Shown here: one piece after another, positions 1-11,280 of the stretch
Layout of the letters: the number at the start of each line of letters is the position of its first letter
Numbering within the stretch: position 1 is the stretch's first letter
Origin: Poecilobothrus nobilitatus
Lineage: Eukaryota > Arthropoda > Insecta > Diptera > Dolichopodidae
Direction of reading: 5' to 3'
Length of the DNA stretch: 64,000 nucleotides
NCBI GenBank assembly: GCA_947095535.1
Contig: OX352772.1
Coordinates: 119,224,991 to 119,288,990 of the forward strand
Notes under the pieces: generated by a model
The model's database searches: none
Seen by the model: the letters and a program-made list of their open reading frames with translations, nothing else
What the model was told of the DNA's origin: nothing
Made by a program: the position numbers and the translations under genes

Positions 1-1793
1 CTGTACATATCTCTAGAAAACTTAACTTATATTACTTATTTCACTTATATTTCTATATAGTTCTAAATTATTCCTACTATGTTCTAGATTATCCAAATTG
101 TTGTATTTACTACTTTTCCAGATTGTTCTACAGCAATACGTATTTTATGGTACTTATAAGAAATTATTCTATGAAGGAAATAGTTTTCAAATATATTGCG
201 ATGTATGACGATATTATAATAATATAATATGAATACCATATACATATTGATATATATTTGCTACTTTGTAAGTAAGTAAGTATAAATTAATCTACATTCG
301 CCGCTTAGTATTAAATGATACTATAGCATATTAGAAAAAGTTTTGGATTAATAATCGTTATGTGATATGTTAGAATATGCGTTGGAAGAACAATATGTAA
401 ACAATAGTTCTACAAGTTATAAATCTCACGTAAATTATATTAAAATAATGAAAAACTAAAAAGACAATAATGAGCAGAGTGATAAACATAATAACGGATT
501 CGTACGCATATTGAAGAGTTGACAAGGGCAACGGTATTCATCTAGTTTTCATATGGGGTAACTGCGCCAATTCAAATATCTGCAAACTGCAAGTAAGTCA
601 AAATAAAATATTGAAAACAACATATAATTTACCGTTTTATTACTGAACTAAACTCATTCATTTAAAATTAAATATGGCCACCATTAAAAAAAATGTACGT
701 TACAACCGAAAAATTTAAGTTTTTGTATTCCGAGAATAGAACATAGAACAGATTCTTATTAATAACTTACAAGGCAATTATTTTTCAATTGTAGAGTAGT
801 TAGCGATCAGTTTTTTCATTAGGTTAAGTTTTTTCATAAGTGCTTTATATATTAGTTTGTTTTTTGATTTTTCGTTAAAATTAAATAAATTTAATTTTTT
901 GTTAAAATTAGAATAATTCTAAAAGATAAATAAACAACTAACAATAATAGTATGAAGAAAGAGAACAATCTAACTATGCTACAACATCATATTTGATAGT
1001 GCTATCCTACAAATTATCCGTTAAAAGATGTCGGGAAACGTAGTCTCGGCCCGAATATCATATAATAGCTTTGGTTACAGCTGGAAAGATATCTAAGCTT
1101 ATTGGTTCTATCAACAGATGAATTTTATGTTTACGTGAATAATCAATTATCTCTGATCATAAATAAAATAAAACCGAAAATGTGAAAATTCGGTTAGCGT
1201 TGTAAGTAAAACTTATCAAAACATAAATATGTTCATTAGGGACCTCATCGGAGACCTTTTGAAAATGCTGGTCATACAGAGACCAATTAGGCTCTCTGAA
1301 GTATAATAATCATGTTTAAAAATTGTAAACTGAAATGTTCGTAACATCACAATTCATAATAGCAATCGCAACAATAAAATACATCCGCAAAAAAAACCAT
1401 ATGTAAAAGAGCAAACCTTTCCAGAGGCAATCACAACTAAGAAACATACAATATAGTTTCCAGCCAACCAATCAAAAGTAATATGCACATCAACCTAATG
1501 GGAGTAATATTCCAGAAAGATCAGCGCAAAAAAAAAGCGAAATTTCAAGAGATTGAATAAATATATCAAACATGTAATCTCATCCAAATTAACAACGAAT
1601 CTTCAATCTGCAAATAATCAATAATATTTAAGAATACGACGGTAGTTATGAAGAATATATTCAAAACTTTGATAATTAAAACAAACAAAAAGAAGAATAT
1701 GATGCGCAGTAATAAAATTTTACAAACGGGGCTTTAATAGAAACATTCCTTACTTAGATTCTGTTACAAAAGATAAGAAAATACTACAGAGTA
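1..1793. other. AT-rich non-coding stretch, no gene recognised
   Basis: I see no supportable gene. The stretch is AT-rich with frequent stops in all frames. It may contain the 5' part of the gypsy-like element whose protease fragment begins near 1794, but I found no LTR pair or primer-binding site. Confidence 0.5.
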
Positions 1794-2087
1794 TAGACAG
1801 ATACCGGTGCAAACAAGAATTTTGTTAAATCAGAATTGGCGCCAAATGCAAACCTAGTATTTCAAATCAAGTCAGCAGGAGGCGATATAGAGATAACAGA
1901 GAAAATAGTGATAAAATTGTTTGAATGTATTGGCGATTATTTAAAAACAAAATTTTTACTATTACCTGATATAAAGTGCCTCGACGAAATAATAGGTGAT
2001 GATACACTCAAGGAGCTAAAGGCAGTAATTTGTCGTAAAAACTATATTCCATCAATAGCTCCAGGAAAAATAATTCAACACTATTAA
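1794..2087 (+). pseudogene. LTR-retrotransposon (gypsy-like) aspartic protease fragment
   Basis: The reading frame contains the active-site motif DTGANKNFV at about 1800-1826, followed by a stretch typical of gypsy-group proteases (KSAGGDIEIT, then a hydrophobic LLLPDIK segment and an IIGDDTLKEL segment). The family's DTG is the catalytic aspartate loop; the later IIGDD part is the second conserved region of these proteases. The frame ends at 2087. I could not follow reverse transcriptase or integrase downstream, where a different transposon begins. It is a fragment of a polyprotein, not a host gene. The class (Ty3/gypsy) is inferred from the motif context; a BEL-type element is less likely. 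Confidence 0.6.
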
Positions 2088-2299
2088 TACATCTATGAAA
2101 GTCGAAATTAAAACCAAAACGGGTGAAACTACCTACAAAGAGATTTATACTGTCCGGATGATGGTAGAGTAGAAAAAGGAATCCAACAAATGCTTTAAGA
2201 TGGTATAATAAGTGGAAAAGAATATTGATTCATTGGTTATAATGACCTATAACCATATTAAACATATATGAATACAAACCGTATTAAAAATTCGAATTT

Positions 2300-3608
2300 T
2301 AATCGTCGAGGATGGAGACATTCTACTGATTTCAAAATGAGCTACCCTTGAGTATATATTTTGTGTCTCCAGCTGCATACAGACGTATATCCAAGTTAAT
2401 AAATTTACCACCCAATTCAGATATATTGAAAACTACCCATCTAAACCTGGTATTCACGAATGTTTTTTTAAGTATTAAAACTCAAGGTTCAACAGAGAAA
2501 GATTTACCAGATGTGGCGAAAAATTGCTTACTATGCTTGGACGAAATATCTTTAAAAACAAATTTGTTCTACCATGCATGCAGCTGGGAAATAATACGTT
2601 TAGAAGATGATGGTGAATGTAAAACTAAATCGCATGCTAGGTACGATGTTGTTGTAATGGTATTATTAACCGTTACAATTATTTCGTAAATAAACTATGT
2701 ACAGCAAAAGCATTACAGAAAATTATTTTTAAATGTGTAAATGAATTAATTAAAATTGGCATGAAGCCAAGGCTTGTTATATCTGATCAGGGATCAAATT
2801 TTATGGGGCTCAACAAATTAGTAGGTACTTCTACATATAACAATCATTTTTATGTATCTAACCATAAAATTTACTGTATATAATACTCCACATTTGTTAA
2901 AATCTTTCTGGAAAAATTTTATAAAGTATGATATTATACTTAAAACTAATAAGCTAGTATGCTGGGATGATGGGATAAATTTATAAAACAAAGATCGCGA
3001 TGCAAAATTTGAATTAGCTCCAAAAGTTAGTAATGAGCATATATACCCGAACAACTTTCAAAAAATGATAGTTAAATACGCCACACAAGTAATAAGTGCA
3101 ACCGTTTCAAGCGGATTATATACCCTCGCCAGAGCAAATGCTTCTTCTTCAGCAACACTAAATACATCAGAAATTATCAGCTTGATTTCTTGGAAAAAGA
3201 AATAACCAATTTATCGGACTTACAATTTATAGAAAAAATAGGCATGCTACATCAAAAATAAAATTTCTTAAAGGATGGTTACAAAGTATTAGTGTTTTGA
3301 AAGATCTATACAGTGATTTAAAAGCAGGAAATACTTCTCTTCTTTTAACAAGCAATTTAAATCAAGACGTATTGGAAAATACATTCGGCATTTTACGCAA
3401 ACGTAGCGGAAATAGCAAGTTGTTAACACTAGTACAATTTTCACATGAATTTAAAAAATCCTTTTTAATCAAATATATGAAAAATATATCAACATCAACA
3501 ATTTGCAAGCCAACAGAACTTTCTGAAATTCCAAATGTAAATATAGATATTCACGACATTCAACTACTAAAAAAGAAAACGCAATCTAAATATGAATTCG
3601 TTATTTAA
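2300..3608 (+). pseudogene. P-element / THAP9-type transposase relic
   Basis: Several frames together read as the central and C-terminal parts of a P-element transposase. From about 2370, a segment with LINLPPNSD and then DLPDVAKNCLLCLDEIS (near 2510-2560) matches the start of the RNase H-like catalytic domain, with a candidate catalytic Asp in LCLDEIS. About 2730-3060 continues with VISDQGSN (a second catalytic Asp region) and YNTPHLLKS. The last frame, 3297-3608, has LTSNLNQDVLENTFG, the conserved LNQD-LEN-FG signature near the C-terminus of P and THAP9 proteins. Frames change at least three times and stops occur near 2690 and 2984, so it cannot encode a working enzyme. The N-terminal THAP zinc-binding domain is not seen. 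Terminal repeats were not identified. Confidence 0.75.
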
Positions 3609-3907
3609 GCTGATTATAAACCATTAAATTTTGAAGGAGAAAATCCATTGGTAAATTGGTTTTAGGATAATTGGAATTATGGAGCATGAAGGGGAAAATT
3701 TGCATAGTTATTTTGAAAAAGAATGTTAATGTTCTTTTTGAATTTTGTGATTCGTACACATAAGATTCCTTAAACACGATGTGCGCATGACAAACAAAAT
3801 TCCGAATGCTGTATTACGCCATCTTGACAGTTTGACAGTGTATGGGTGGGCATCTGTTGCCGCCTCGTTTCACGTTGAAAAATTTTGAGTGGAGGCATTA
3901 ATTGTTT
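3609..3907. other. non-coding flank between the P relic and the LINE relic
   Basis: I see no coding potential. It probably contains the 3' end of the P-element relic, but I could not match a terminal inverted repeat to a 5' partner. Confidence 0.4.
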
Positions 3908-5096
3908 TATTTATTTCGAATAGGTGTTTGCCCGTACAAGGTATCTGTAAAACAGGCTCAATGAGCCAACAGTACGGTGATGGCAGAGAGGAGTGAGGGT
4001 TGCTGTAACACTGGGCCTGCCAATAAGGCGAATAGCTCTGTTTTGCAATTTGCCGAGATTATGTGCGTTATAACTCCATTTTCGACCTAATGTACTTTTT
4101 ATAGATGTTGAGAAGATCGGGTGGAGAAAAGTAAGCTTTACAGCGTTACAAGAAACCCAAACATTTAGCAGCATCTTTAGCTATACCAATAGTATGAATA
4201 TGAAAAGTCAATTTTTGATTTAACTCGAAGTCCATAATGTTTAAATCTGTTGAATGCTGCAAAACGTTACCCTAAAATATCAGGTTGGGTGTAGTTATGG
4301 CTATTTTAAGCGAGATTAAACAGCATTACAATGTTTGGTATTGACTTCATCAAATTTTTGAATTTTCGCTAAATCATTACTTAGCTCACTGATAGTGAAA
4401 TTTCTTGCAGTTCTATTAATCTGGTGATTAATGTTACAGCGGTTATGAAATTTATAAAAAGCAACAAGGGTGCTACAATCTGCGACACTATGGATTGGAT
4501 AGGAGCTTATTAACAGCAGGCTATTGATACATATTAAGAAGAGAGTGGGAGATAAAACCGACCCCAGTATTTATTATAAAATTGTCAGATGAATACCCAT
4601 TGACAAGCACTCGAATCATGCGATTCGAAAAGAAATCTCCAATCCATAATAAAAAGATTCTATCTCATCCCAATGCCTTGCATTTTGCTAATAAAGTATC
4701 ATGCCAGATTCTGTTGAAAGCTTTAGAAACATCCAGAGACACTACATCAAACGCACTAGAATGGTGAAGGCTGACATTCAACTTTTCGCAAAGGTAAGTC
4801 ATGATATCACCGATTGAACGGCGGACTTTGAACCCGTATTGTCGATCATGAAGCAAACCTCTGCAATCCTGATATTTCAAAAGCTTCTGGTTTACTATTT
4901 TCTTTATTACTTTGGAAAGAACCGAGGTTATAGCAATATGACGGTAGTTAGAGGGATCGCTTTCTTTACTTTTTTTTGAAATTGGGAAAATATGCGTAAC
5001 CTTCCATTGGGTAGGATGAATACCCGAAGTAAAGGAAATATAGAAAAGGTTGCATAGAAGTTTTGAAATACTTGAATATGTATTTTTAATAACCAT
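3908..5096 (-). pseudogene. non-LTR retrotransposon reverse transcriptase relic
   Basis: Read on the minus strand, 5096-4665 encodes the front half of a LINE reverse transcriptase: thumb-proximal SFTSGIHPTQWK, then the palm segment SDPSNYRHIAITSVLSKV, then HDRQYGFK and the catalytic-Asp region VVSLDVSKAFNRIWH. The segment around 4520-4460 continues with VLSPTLFLICINSLL and HSVADCSTLV. The family motif at that point is (F/Y)ADD, and here it reads VADC, so the catalytic pair is lost. The final frame, 4174-3911, has KLQNRAIRLIG and HHRTVGSLSLFYRYL, the usual C-terminal end of this type of ORF2. Frameshifts and stops lie between the pieces. The upstream endonuclease domain is missing, consistent with 5' truncation. 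The clade (CR1/jockey-like) is uncertain. Confidence 0.8.
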
Positions 5097-5635
5097 GGTA
5101 TTGTTGTAATAATTCAGACAAAAACTATTTTGTTAAATTATATATTAGAATTCGATTATAAAACATCATTAAATATGTTAACATAACTGTAAAATAATTC
5201 AATTATAAGCATAAAACTTTGAGTGCTTCACATCTTTAAAAAATACGTAATATACCTAGATATTATACGAGTATGTAATTACTAATTAGAAATAAGAGTT
5301 ATTAAAAAATTATTTACCAGATTTTTACAACTTGTTTTGTAAAACTTCAAATTATTTTTCAGTTATACCTACATATAGCATATTTCCAAAAATTTCAAAT
5401 TGATTATACCACACTATAAAATTTTAAAACTATGTATGTATAAATAATAGAACTAGAACAGATTTTTTTTTAATTTAATTTCAACTTACGATTTTTGCAA
5501 CATTATTTACTTACAAATTTCGGTCTCTTTTTATATGCTTTTATATTAACTCGTCGGTGTCGGTTTATTTATTTATTTGTCATTCTGTCACGCTTTTTAT
5601 TATCTTCGTAATCTGTTAGCAACATTTGTAAGTGT
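5097..5635. other. AT-rich non-coding stretch
   Basis: No coding frame or recognised element. It is simply AT-rich sequence between the LINE relic and a tRNA-like sequence. Confidence 0.5.
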
Positions 5636-5636
5636 T

Positions 5637-5720
5637 GTGTGGTGCAGAGGAAAGTGTACAGGTTTCAAAAGTGGGGGTCATGTTGTTCGAATCCAGTTCA
5701 CATGCAACTTTTTTTTTTTT
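5637..5720 (+). repeat. tRNA-like sequence, probable SINE head or tRNA pseudogene
   Basis: A box A-like TGGTGCAGAGG lies at 5640-5650 and a strong box B-like GTTCGAATCC at 5685-5694, the order and approximate spacing of an internal RNA polymerase III promoter. A run of about 13 T (5709-5721) follows shortly after, as a pol III terminator would. I could not fold a full cloverleaf with a convincing acceptor stem, so a functional tRNA is unlikely. A tRNA-derived SINE 5' part or decayed tRNA fits better. Confidence 0.45.
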
Positions 5721-6775
5721 TAACTATCTATTCATCAACATTTTTTGAATAAAATATGTATATATTTTGTATATATGAATTTGAAACTTAAATTTTTATC
5801 TCTAAATTCATGCATACAATACACACGCAATATATTTTTGATCTTTTCTCCTATAATAGTATAATATTGATGTCCATTGCACATGGTGTTTTTTTTGTAT
5901 TAGCAAAACACAATACATACAATATTTTTATATATGTTGCTAAATTATTTTGTTTACAACATTTGTTTAGTATTTAAATCAAAATATTTGCTGTCAACAT
6001 TCTTTAATGCATATTGAATATGCATGGTTAAAAATTAAGATTTTATGTTCGTAATATGTTCAGAAAAAATACTTAAGAATCCAATTCGTGTACAAACATT
6101 TTTTTTTTTTGTTAACTGTATTCATCAACATTTTTTTAATAAAATTTTATGTATAATATACACATATTATTTGATCTTTCCTCCTATAAATAATTTAGTT
6201 CAATCAATCTTGATGTACACATGTATTTTATATTAGGATTTAGCAAAACACAAAATATATAGGTACAATATTTTTATGTTGCTAAATTATTTTGTTTTAA
6301 AACATTTGTTTAGGATTTAAATCAGAATATTTGTTGTCAACATTCTTTATTGCATATTAAATATGCATGGCGTTAAAAATGTTTTGGCGTTTAATGTTTT
6401 ATGTGTTTTATTTAGGAACATTTATTATGTATTTTGTGTATATAGGTATACATATAAAATTTTATTCAAATTCCAATTGCCAAATTCAAACTACAGATTC
6501 ATACATAATATTTTTTTTTGTATATATATACTTAGTAAAGAATATAAATAAAAAGTAAAGATCATTTCAAAATTATGCTTTTGCGCATTACGAATTATGA
6601 TTTACAAACAAAATTTTGTCAACACAAAACACAAAAAATTAAAACTACGTATGCAAGTATGTACGTACGTACATAATATTATGTTAAACTAATTTTCTAA
6701 ATTATTTTGTTCCGCTCCATTATTGTTTATAATTTAAATCAAGATATTTGTCAACATATTTTACTGCATGATTTT
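5721..6775 (+). repeat. local AT-rich direct duplications
   Basis: The block 5731-6025 recurs at 6121-6366 with indels. Shared landmarks are TTCATCAACATTTTTT (5731 and 6121), GCTAAATTATTTTGTTT (5939 and 6281) and a TGTCAACATTCTTTA...GCATAT stretch. A third partial copy (CTAAATTATTTTGTT, then AAATCAAGATATTTGTCAACAT) lies at about 6698-6765. Offsets are 342-390 bp because of length changes in T-rich tracts. Short open frames at 6045-6558 are low-complexity and are not genes. Confidence 0.7.
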
Positions 6776-8459
6776 ATTAAGCGATTAGGTAGGTAGGTGT
6801 TCAAGGTTAGATGTTTATTTGGATATACGATATACTACTTATAGAAATATACAGTAAAATACATTTATGTACATATATAATTTTCATACGTACGTGTTAG
6901 AAATGTTGCTTCAACTAAAATTAGATTGTAATATTTATAATCACAGTATTTTAGTACATATTTTACCCTTCGAGTTACTTTCATTATTTATGAGTTACGG
7001 GAATAAAAAATTTTTACTCTTGCTGTAATGGAATCGATTTAACGTCTCTTAATTTTCTTAAACATTTGGTATAAATTTGTAAACCGTATTTTATATCAGT
7101 AACAATAATGTATGTGTGAATGAAAAATATCCTATCTTTTTTTTAAATTCAAATTATGTTTCTTTTAAAACTAAAAAGTATAAAATAAAATAATGTAAAA
7201 AAAATATTTTTTAAAATATGCTTTTATCGAAACCAAATTCGCCCCCCAAAAAGTAGAAAATAAAATTGATTGCAAAACTTTAGCTTTTTGGACTGTTATA
7301 ATATAAAAGTGAATTGCTAGTGCAAGCATTTTGGACTGTTATAATATAAAAGTAAATTGCTGGAATAAAAAAAAGAAACACGAACCTCAAATTTCGCAGA
7401 TTTTTATTTAACCTTATTCCAGCATTCCGATTTGACCAGATGAATATAAAATCAAAAAATATCTCGGAAAACCGGATTTTCTACACTAAAAAAAATACGA
7501 ATTTCTGAGACTACCATTTGATTAAAGAAAAGGTCAGCAATCTTCTAAAGCATGATTGGCGACGTACTCAACGAATAATTCGTAAGAATGTATGATGTAA
7601 ACATCGATAATGTAATAAACTTTGATGTTAAGAAAAAGTATTAAACCAGATTCTAAGAAAATAAGAATGATATAAAAAATTTGTCTGCCTGAAAATCTCT
7701 ATAAGTCAAATATTTTTTTAGTTTAACATCTTAATACAAGTGGTTCATTAGGAATTTTGCGAAGATCGCAAAACCATTAACCAACTTAACATGAGGAGAC
7801 AACGCTTAAATAAAATCAAGCCAGTTAAATTAAATAGAAATTCGAAGATAATGAGTTTAAGGGGTTTCGAAATTTAGAAGAGCCATAACATATATATGGA
7901 TATCTCTTAACATAACCGAAGAAAACTACGCTATGAATGAGGGAAAGGTTCTCGCATCATATGGGAATTGGACAAATTACAGAATTACCTCAATGGAGCA
8001 AAGAAAATCAAAATTAAGTTTGATTAACCATCAACAGTAGTTGACGTTTACTTTAACTAACAGTAATAACGATGCCAATGGATGGGCTTGTATATTGTAA
8101 TATAGGTGTAATAATTAATTCGTTTTTATGAATTAATAATTTTAATTTTATAGTAAATTTAATAAAGAACTATCATCTGAAGTTTGGGTATAGTTCCTAG
8201 TGTTTTACAAGGAAATAATATGTTCTCATATTTTGTGTACATTTTATTTATGACCTTGACAGAAATCTAATTATGTAAAACGCTGCTTTTTTTCCATCTA
8301 TCAAACAAAATTTTTTTTGAAAAATGTCTGATAAATTGCCTGATTAATAAATTTTATATAACATCTATTGTTTTCAAAATAGATACTCTAGTAGATTTTT
8401 GTTGGAAATAAAAAATTAAATGGCATATGCTATTTCGTAATTTTTTGAAATAAGAATTA
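6776..8459. other. AT-rich intergenic region downstream of the RGS gene
   Basis: No gene recognised. Within it a ~44 bp unit built on TTTTGGACTGTTATAATATA is repeated in tandem at about 7285-7372. The rest is AT-rich with scattered stops. It forms the 3' flank of the minus-strand RGS gene. Confidence 0.5.
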
Positions 8460-8465
8460 TTTATT
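8460..8465 (-). terminator. candidate polyadenylation signal of the RGS gene
   Basis: AATAAA on the minus strand lies 15 bases after the stop codon at 8481-8483. That would give a very short 3' UTR. Other AATAAA copies further down in this AT-rich DNA are possible alternatives. Confidence 0.35.
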
Positions 8466-8480
8466 GAAATTAAATATTTT

Positions 8481-10879
8481 TTACCATTCAGGTTTAACTG
8501 GAACTTGAAGTTCTACAAGGCTGTTTTCAATTTGATTTTCCTCATCCCATGGACAAACCGATAAGTGTACTGTTGGTTCCACGGTATCTGCTGAGTCCCA
8601 AGGGCATACTGATTGTAGTTCTAAAGCAGATTCTACTGGTTCTGTTAATTGTTTTGTTGGTTCCCTGAACGGCAAAAAACCATTTTAAAGTCAAATGTAT
8701 TTGCAAATATTTTAATGAAATAAATAAATTGTTTACAATAAAATATACAAACTTAAAAAGATTAAAATAATAGAAAAGTAGTTTAATAAAATTACGAAGG
8801 CTACAATTTAGAAATTAATAATTTAAGAACAAACTCAATATATCTAGGTTTTAAAATTAAGTTTAGTATGATTGAATTTCAAGTAAACATAATAAAGTAG
8901 ATATTTTTTAACTATAGTTTTTCATATATTGTTAATTGAAAATGATTATGATGAAAAAAAATATTTTTTTTTATGAAAATCTTGTTCTTTAGACAACAAG
9001 TTACAGCCTATTTGTATAATTATTATTAAAAGATTTCGATGTGTATTAAACTAAGAATTAAAAATTTTCTAGGTATTTTAGTTCAAAGAAAAATTTTTTA
9101 TTTTGTAAAATAGCATAGAAAAATTGAAAAAATTTAATAATATTTTAAACACTAAAATGAAATGATTTGAATTCGGAATTTTTCTTATGTTAATAGATAC
9201 ATACATACATACTATAGATTACTACTAAACAACACTTACCTATACGGTATTTCGCTTAAATTACTTTGACTATGTGAATGCGGAACCTTATTCGTACCAT
9301 CTTTAAATCCTATAACTGTTAATTCATGAGCTGAACCTGTTAAACTCCTATCACTTCCGCGTCGTCTTAAGTTACATGACGCTGGTATACTGCACTGGGA
9401 TAAAGGTTGAGTTAAATTTGGATTTAATTGTTGGGATGTAGAGGCTTTCTTTTTGTTTGCTCCACCAAAATTAAAAAAACGTTTTTTGTGTGAAGGTTGA
9501 ATTCCACTAGCTAAGAGCGATTTATAATGATCTGATCTCATAAAGCGAGGATAACAGTCCTTTTTCAGAAGTAACATATAAATGTGTTCAGCTGCTGCAT
9601 CAAAAGTAAAACGTGAAGGATTTTTTAAACCTTGTTGCACAACATCCATAGTTTTTCCATCAATATTGATCTCGCATGGTGCCCCAGGTTTTAAAAATTC
9701 TCTAAAAATTTAATTTTAGTAATATAGTTTTATACTTAATTTTAACACTTACTCATATATTTCATTTACTTTTTTTACCACTTGCGAATGAGCTGATCTT
9801 CTCAATTTGTTAACTTCAATCCAAAAGCGAATGTTTTCATGTGAATATTCTTTTTCTAAAAACGTTGTAAATTCCTGTAATCCAGTCTGATCTGAGACAA
9901 GTTCTTCAATAGATATAGCCCATCTCTTAACTCTTTTTTCGGTAGGTAAATCAACAATAGCATTATTTAGTTGCCAGAATGTTACATCTTCCGATACCCA
10001 AGGATTTGATGGTAGAACAGGTTGAAGAAAAAAATCATAGTCAGAAAAGATTTCCCAATAATTAACTAAACTTTCGCAAGCTTGAGACATTTTTATTCTA
10101 GTACGACTAAAAGATTTTCGCAAATATTCAATTTCTCGTTGATAATCTTCTATACCTTTTTTTTTTGGTTTTATGCCTGTTCTATCTCTTGATGGTATTG
10201 GACAAGATTCAAGTGGAGTAAATTGACCAGGAGGAGGCCGATGAACGCGCCAATAAGCGCGTTCCTGAAAATTAATTTATTATAAAAAATATAAGTTAAC
10301 TCACACAACATATTGTTACCTGTGAGTCACTAACAATTTTATCACCCTTTTTTCTTTCTTTCGCCAAACGAACATGTTCTTCAGCTTGCATAGATATTAC
10401 ATCCCATTTTCCTTTTAAATTTTTATGTAGACTTGCCAACGCTTCTGTTTCATAATCTTCTAGACCATGTCTTTGTTTATTTCTCAAAGATCTTTTTGTA
10501 AGATATATAGCATATTCAATGTTATCGGGAGCTTTATGTTGCCATGGCCAATAGTATGGTGATTGAAAACGATAAAGTGAAGAGTCGTCCTTGACTACTA
10601 AAGTTTTGGTATCATTTACAGGAAAAAAATACCCATGAAGACAAAGCTGATTTGCTAAATTAAGTGCCTCAGATTCTTCTACTGATAGCCTATCCATTAA
10701 CCACTCTATTAAGTCATATCCTAATTTATAATATTGAAAAATTAATAAATATAAACAAATTTCGAAGCCATTCGAAAATTACCCATAAATGCATACGGTA
10801 TAGATGTCAAAAAGATTTTTTGATGTCGCACTGGAACGCCGTTATTTTCATCCTTCATTTCTCGGACAAGATTTTCCAT
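8481..10879 (-). CDS. RGS9: R7-family regulator of G-protein signalling, RGS9/RGS11-like (five exons, 5' end possibly incomplete)
   Basis: R7 RGS proteins speed GTP hydrolysis by G-alpha(i/o) subunits. They pair with G-beta-5 through a GGL domain and are membrane-anchored through a DEP domain, mainly in neurons and photoreceptors. Exons on the minus strand are 10879-10783, 10720-10320, 10264-9753, 9701-9240 and 8664-8481. All junctions are GT-AG and phases agree, giving 551 residues if translation starts at the ATG at 10879. Introns are 62, 55, 51 and 575 bp. Domains: DEP about residues 1-110 (GYDLIEWLMDRLS, LCLHGYFFPV), R7 homology region (YAIYLTKRS, DSQERAYW), GGL about 205-265 (LPSNPWVSEDVTFWQL), RGS about 275-400 (RWAISIEEL, FLEKEYSHENIRFW, INIDGKTMD, YPRFMRSDHYKSLL). 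INIDGKTMD and DSQERAYW fit RGS9/11 better than RGS6/7. The tail has two VCPWD motifs. A TAG (or splice-acceptor AG) directly precedes the ATG, so an upstream exon is possible. Confidence 0.92.
8665..9239 (-). other. last intron of the RGS gene
   Basis: This 575 bp intron separates the RGS-domain exon from the short exon that encodes the CPWD tail. The donor is AG|GTAAGT at 9240/9239 and the acceptor is TTCAG|GG at 8665/8664. It is AT-rich and much longer than the other introns (51-62 bp). I saw no element inside it. Confidence 0.8.
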
Positions 10880-11163
10880 CTACCAATAATTGTTTGTTAA
10901 TTCACAGTAAATATAATATAATAAGAATACAATATACATTTTGTTCAAAAATGAAAAATCGAATAGATAAAATTGTTGGAAAAATTAATATTAATAATCT
11001 TGAAATAATGTCAAAAAAATTTTTTCTTCAAAACCGAATGTTGAAAAAAGTCGAATTTATGTTGAAAAAACAAATTGGAAACAGAAAAACGAAAAATTGT
11101 ATGTACAAAAAGTAAATAGAAATTGGAAGGCTTCAGTTAGGATGTTATTTTCATTTTTAATTA
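10880..11163. other. 5' flank of the RGS gene
   Basis: No exon, promoter element or transposon was recognised. A plus-strand open frame at 10804-11115 overlaps the first recognised RGS exon and is an antisense shadow. Missing 5' exons or the promoter could lie here or beyond the neighbouring transposon remnants. Confidence 0.4.
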
Positions 11164-11216
11164 TTTTCCAATTTGAGTGATGTAATTAAGTGGGTTTTCC
11201 AATTTGAGTGATATGA
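11164..11216. repeat. short direct repeat beside the mariner relic
   Basis: TTTTCCAATTTGAGTGAT occurs twice in direct orientation, about 31 bp apart (from 11164 and about 11195). It lies just beyond the 3' end of the minus-strand transposase fragment, so it may derive from a mariner terminal repeat. No 5' partner was found. Confidence 0.35.
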
Positions 11217-11280
11217 TTTCTTTTCAAAAAAAACACACTAATTGTTAAGGAAATTCAAATGTTTTTTATTTAATGTGAAG

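Noticed and set aside
3911..5096. Possibility that the LINE frames are an active reverse transcriptase
   Set aside because: The catalytic ADD is changed to ADC, with several stops and frameshifts between 4665 and 4174.
5637..5720. A functional tRNA gene
   Set aside because: Box A and box B words are present, but I could not form a proper acceptor stem and anticodon arm. Kept only as a tRNA-like repeat.
6045..6558. Three short plus-strand frames (61-63 residues)
   Set aside because: They lie in AT-rich duplicated DNA with Phe/Ile/Tyr-rich composition, overlapping each other in two frames; no similarity recognised.
8481..10879. Assignment of the RGS gene to RGS7 proper
   Set aside because: The DEP-to-GGL linker and the words INIDGKTMD, AIYLTKRS and DSQERAYW fit RGS9/RGS11 better than RGS6/RGS7. 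The R7 family as a whole is not in doubt.
10804..11115. Plus-strand frame of 103 residues over the first recognised RGS exon
   Set aside because: The minus strand here encodes a conserved DEP-domain start with correct splice sites. The plus frame is a low-complexity shadow.
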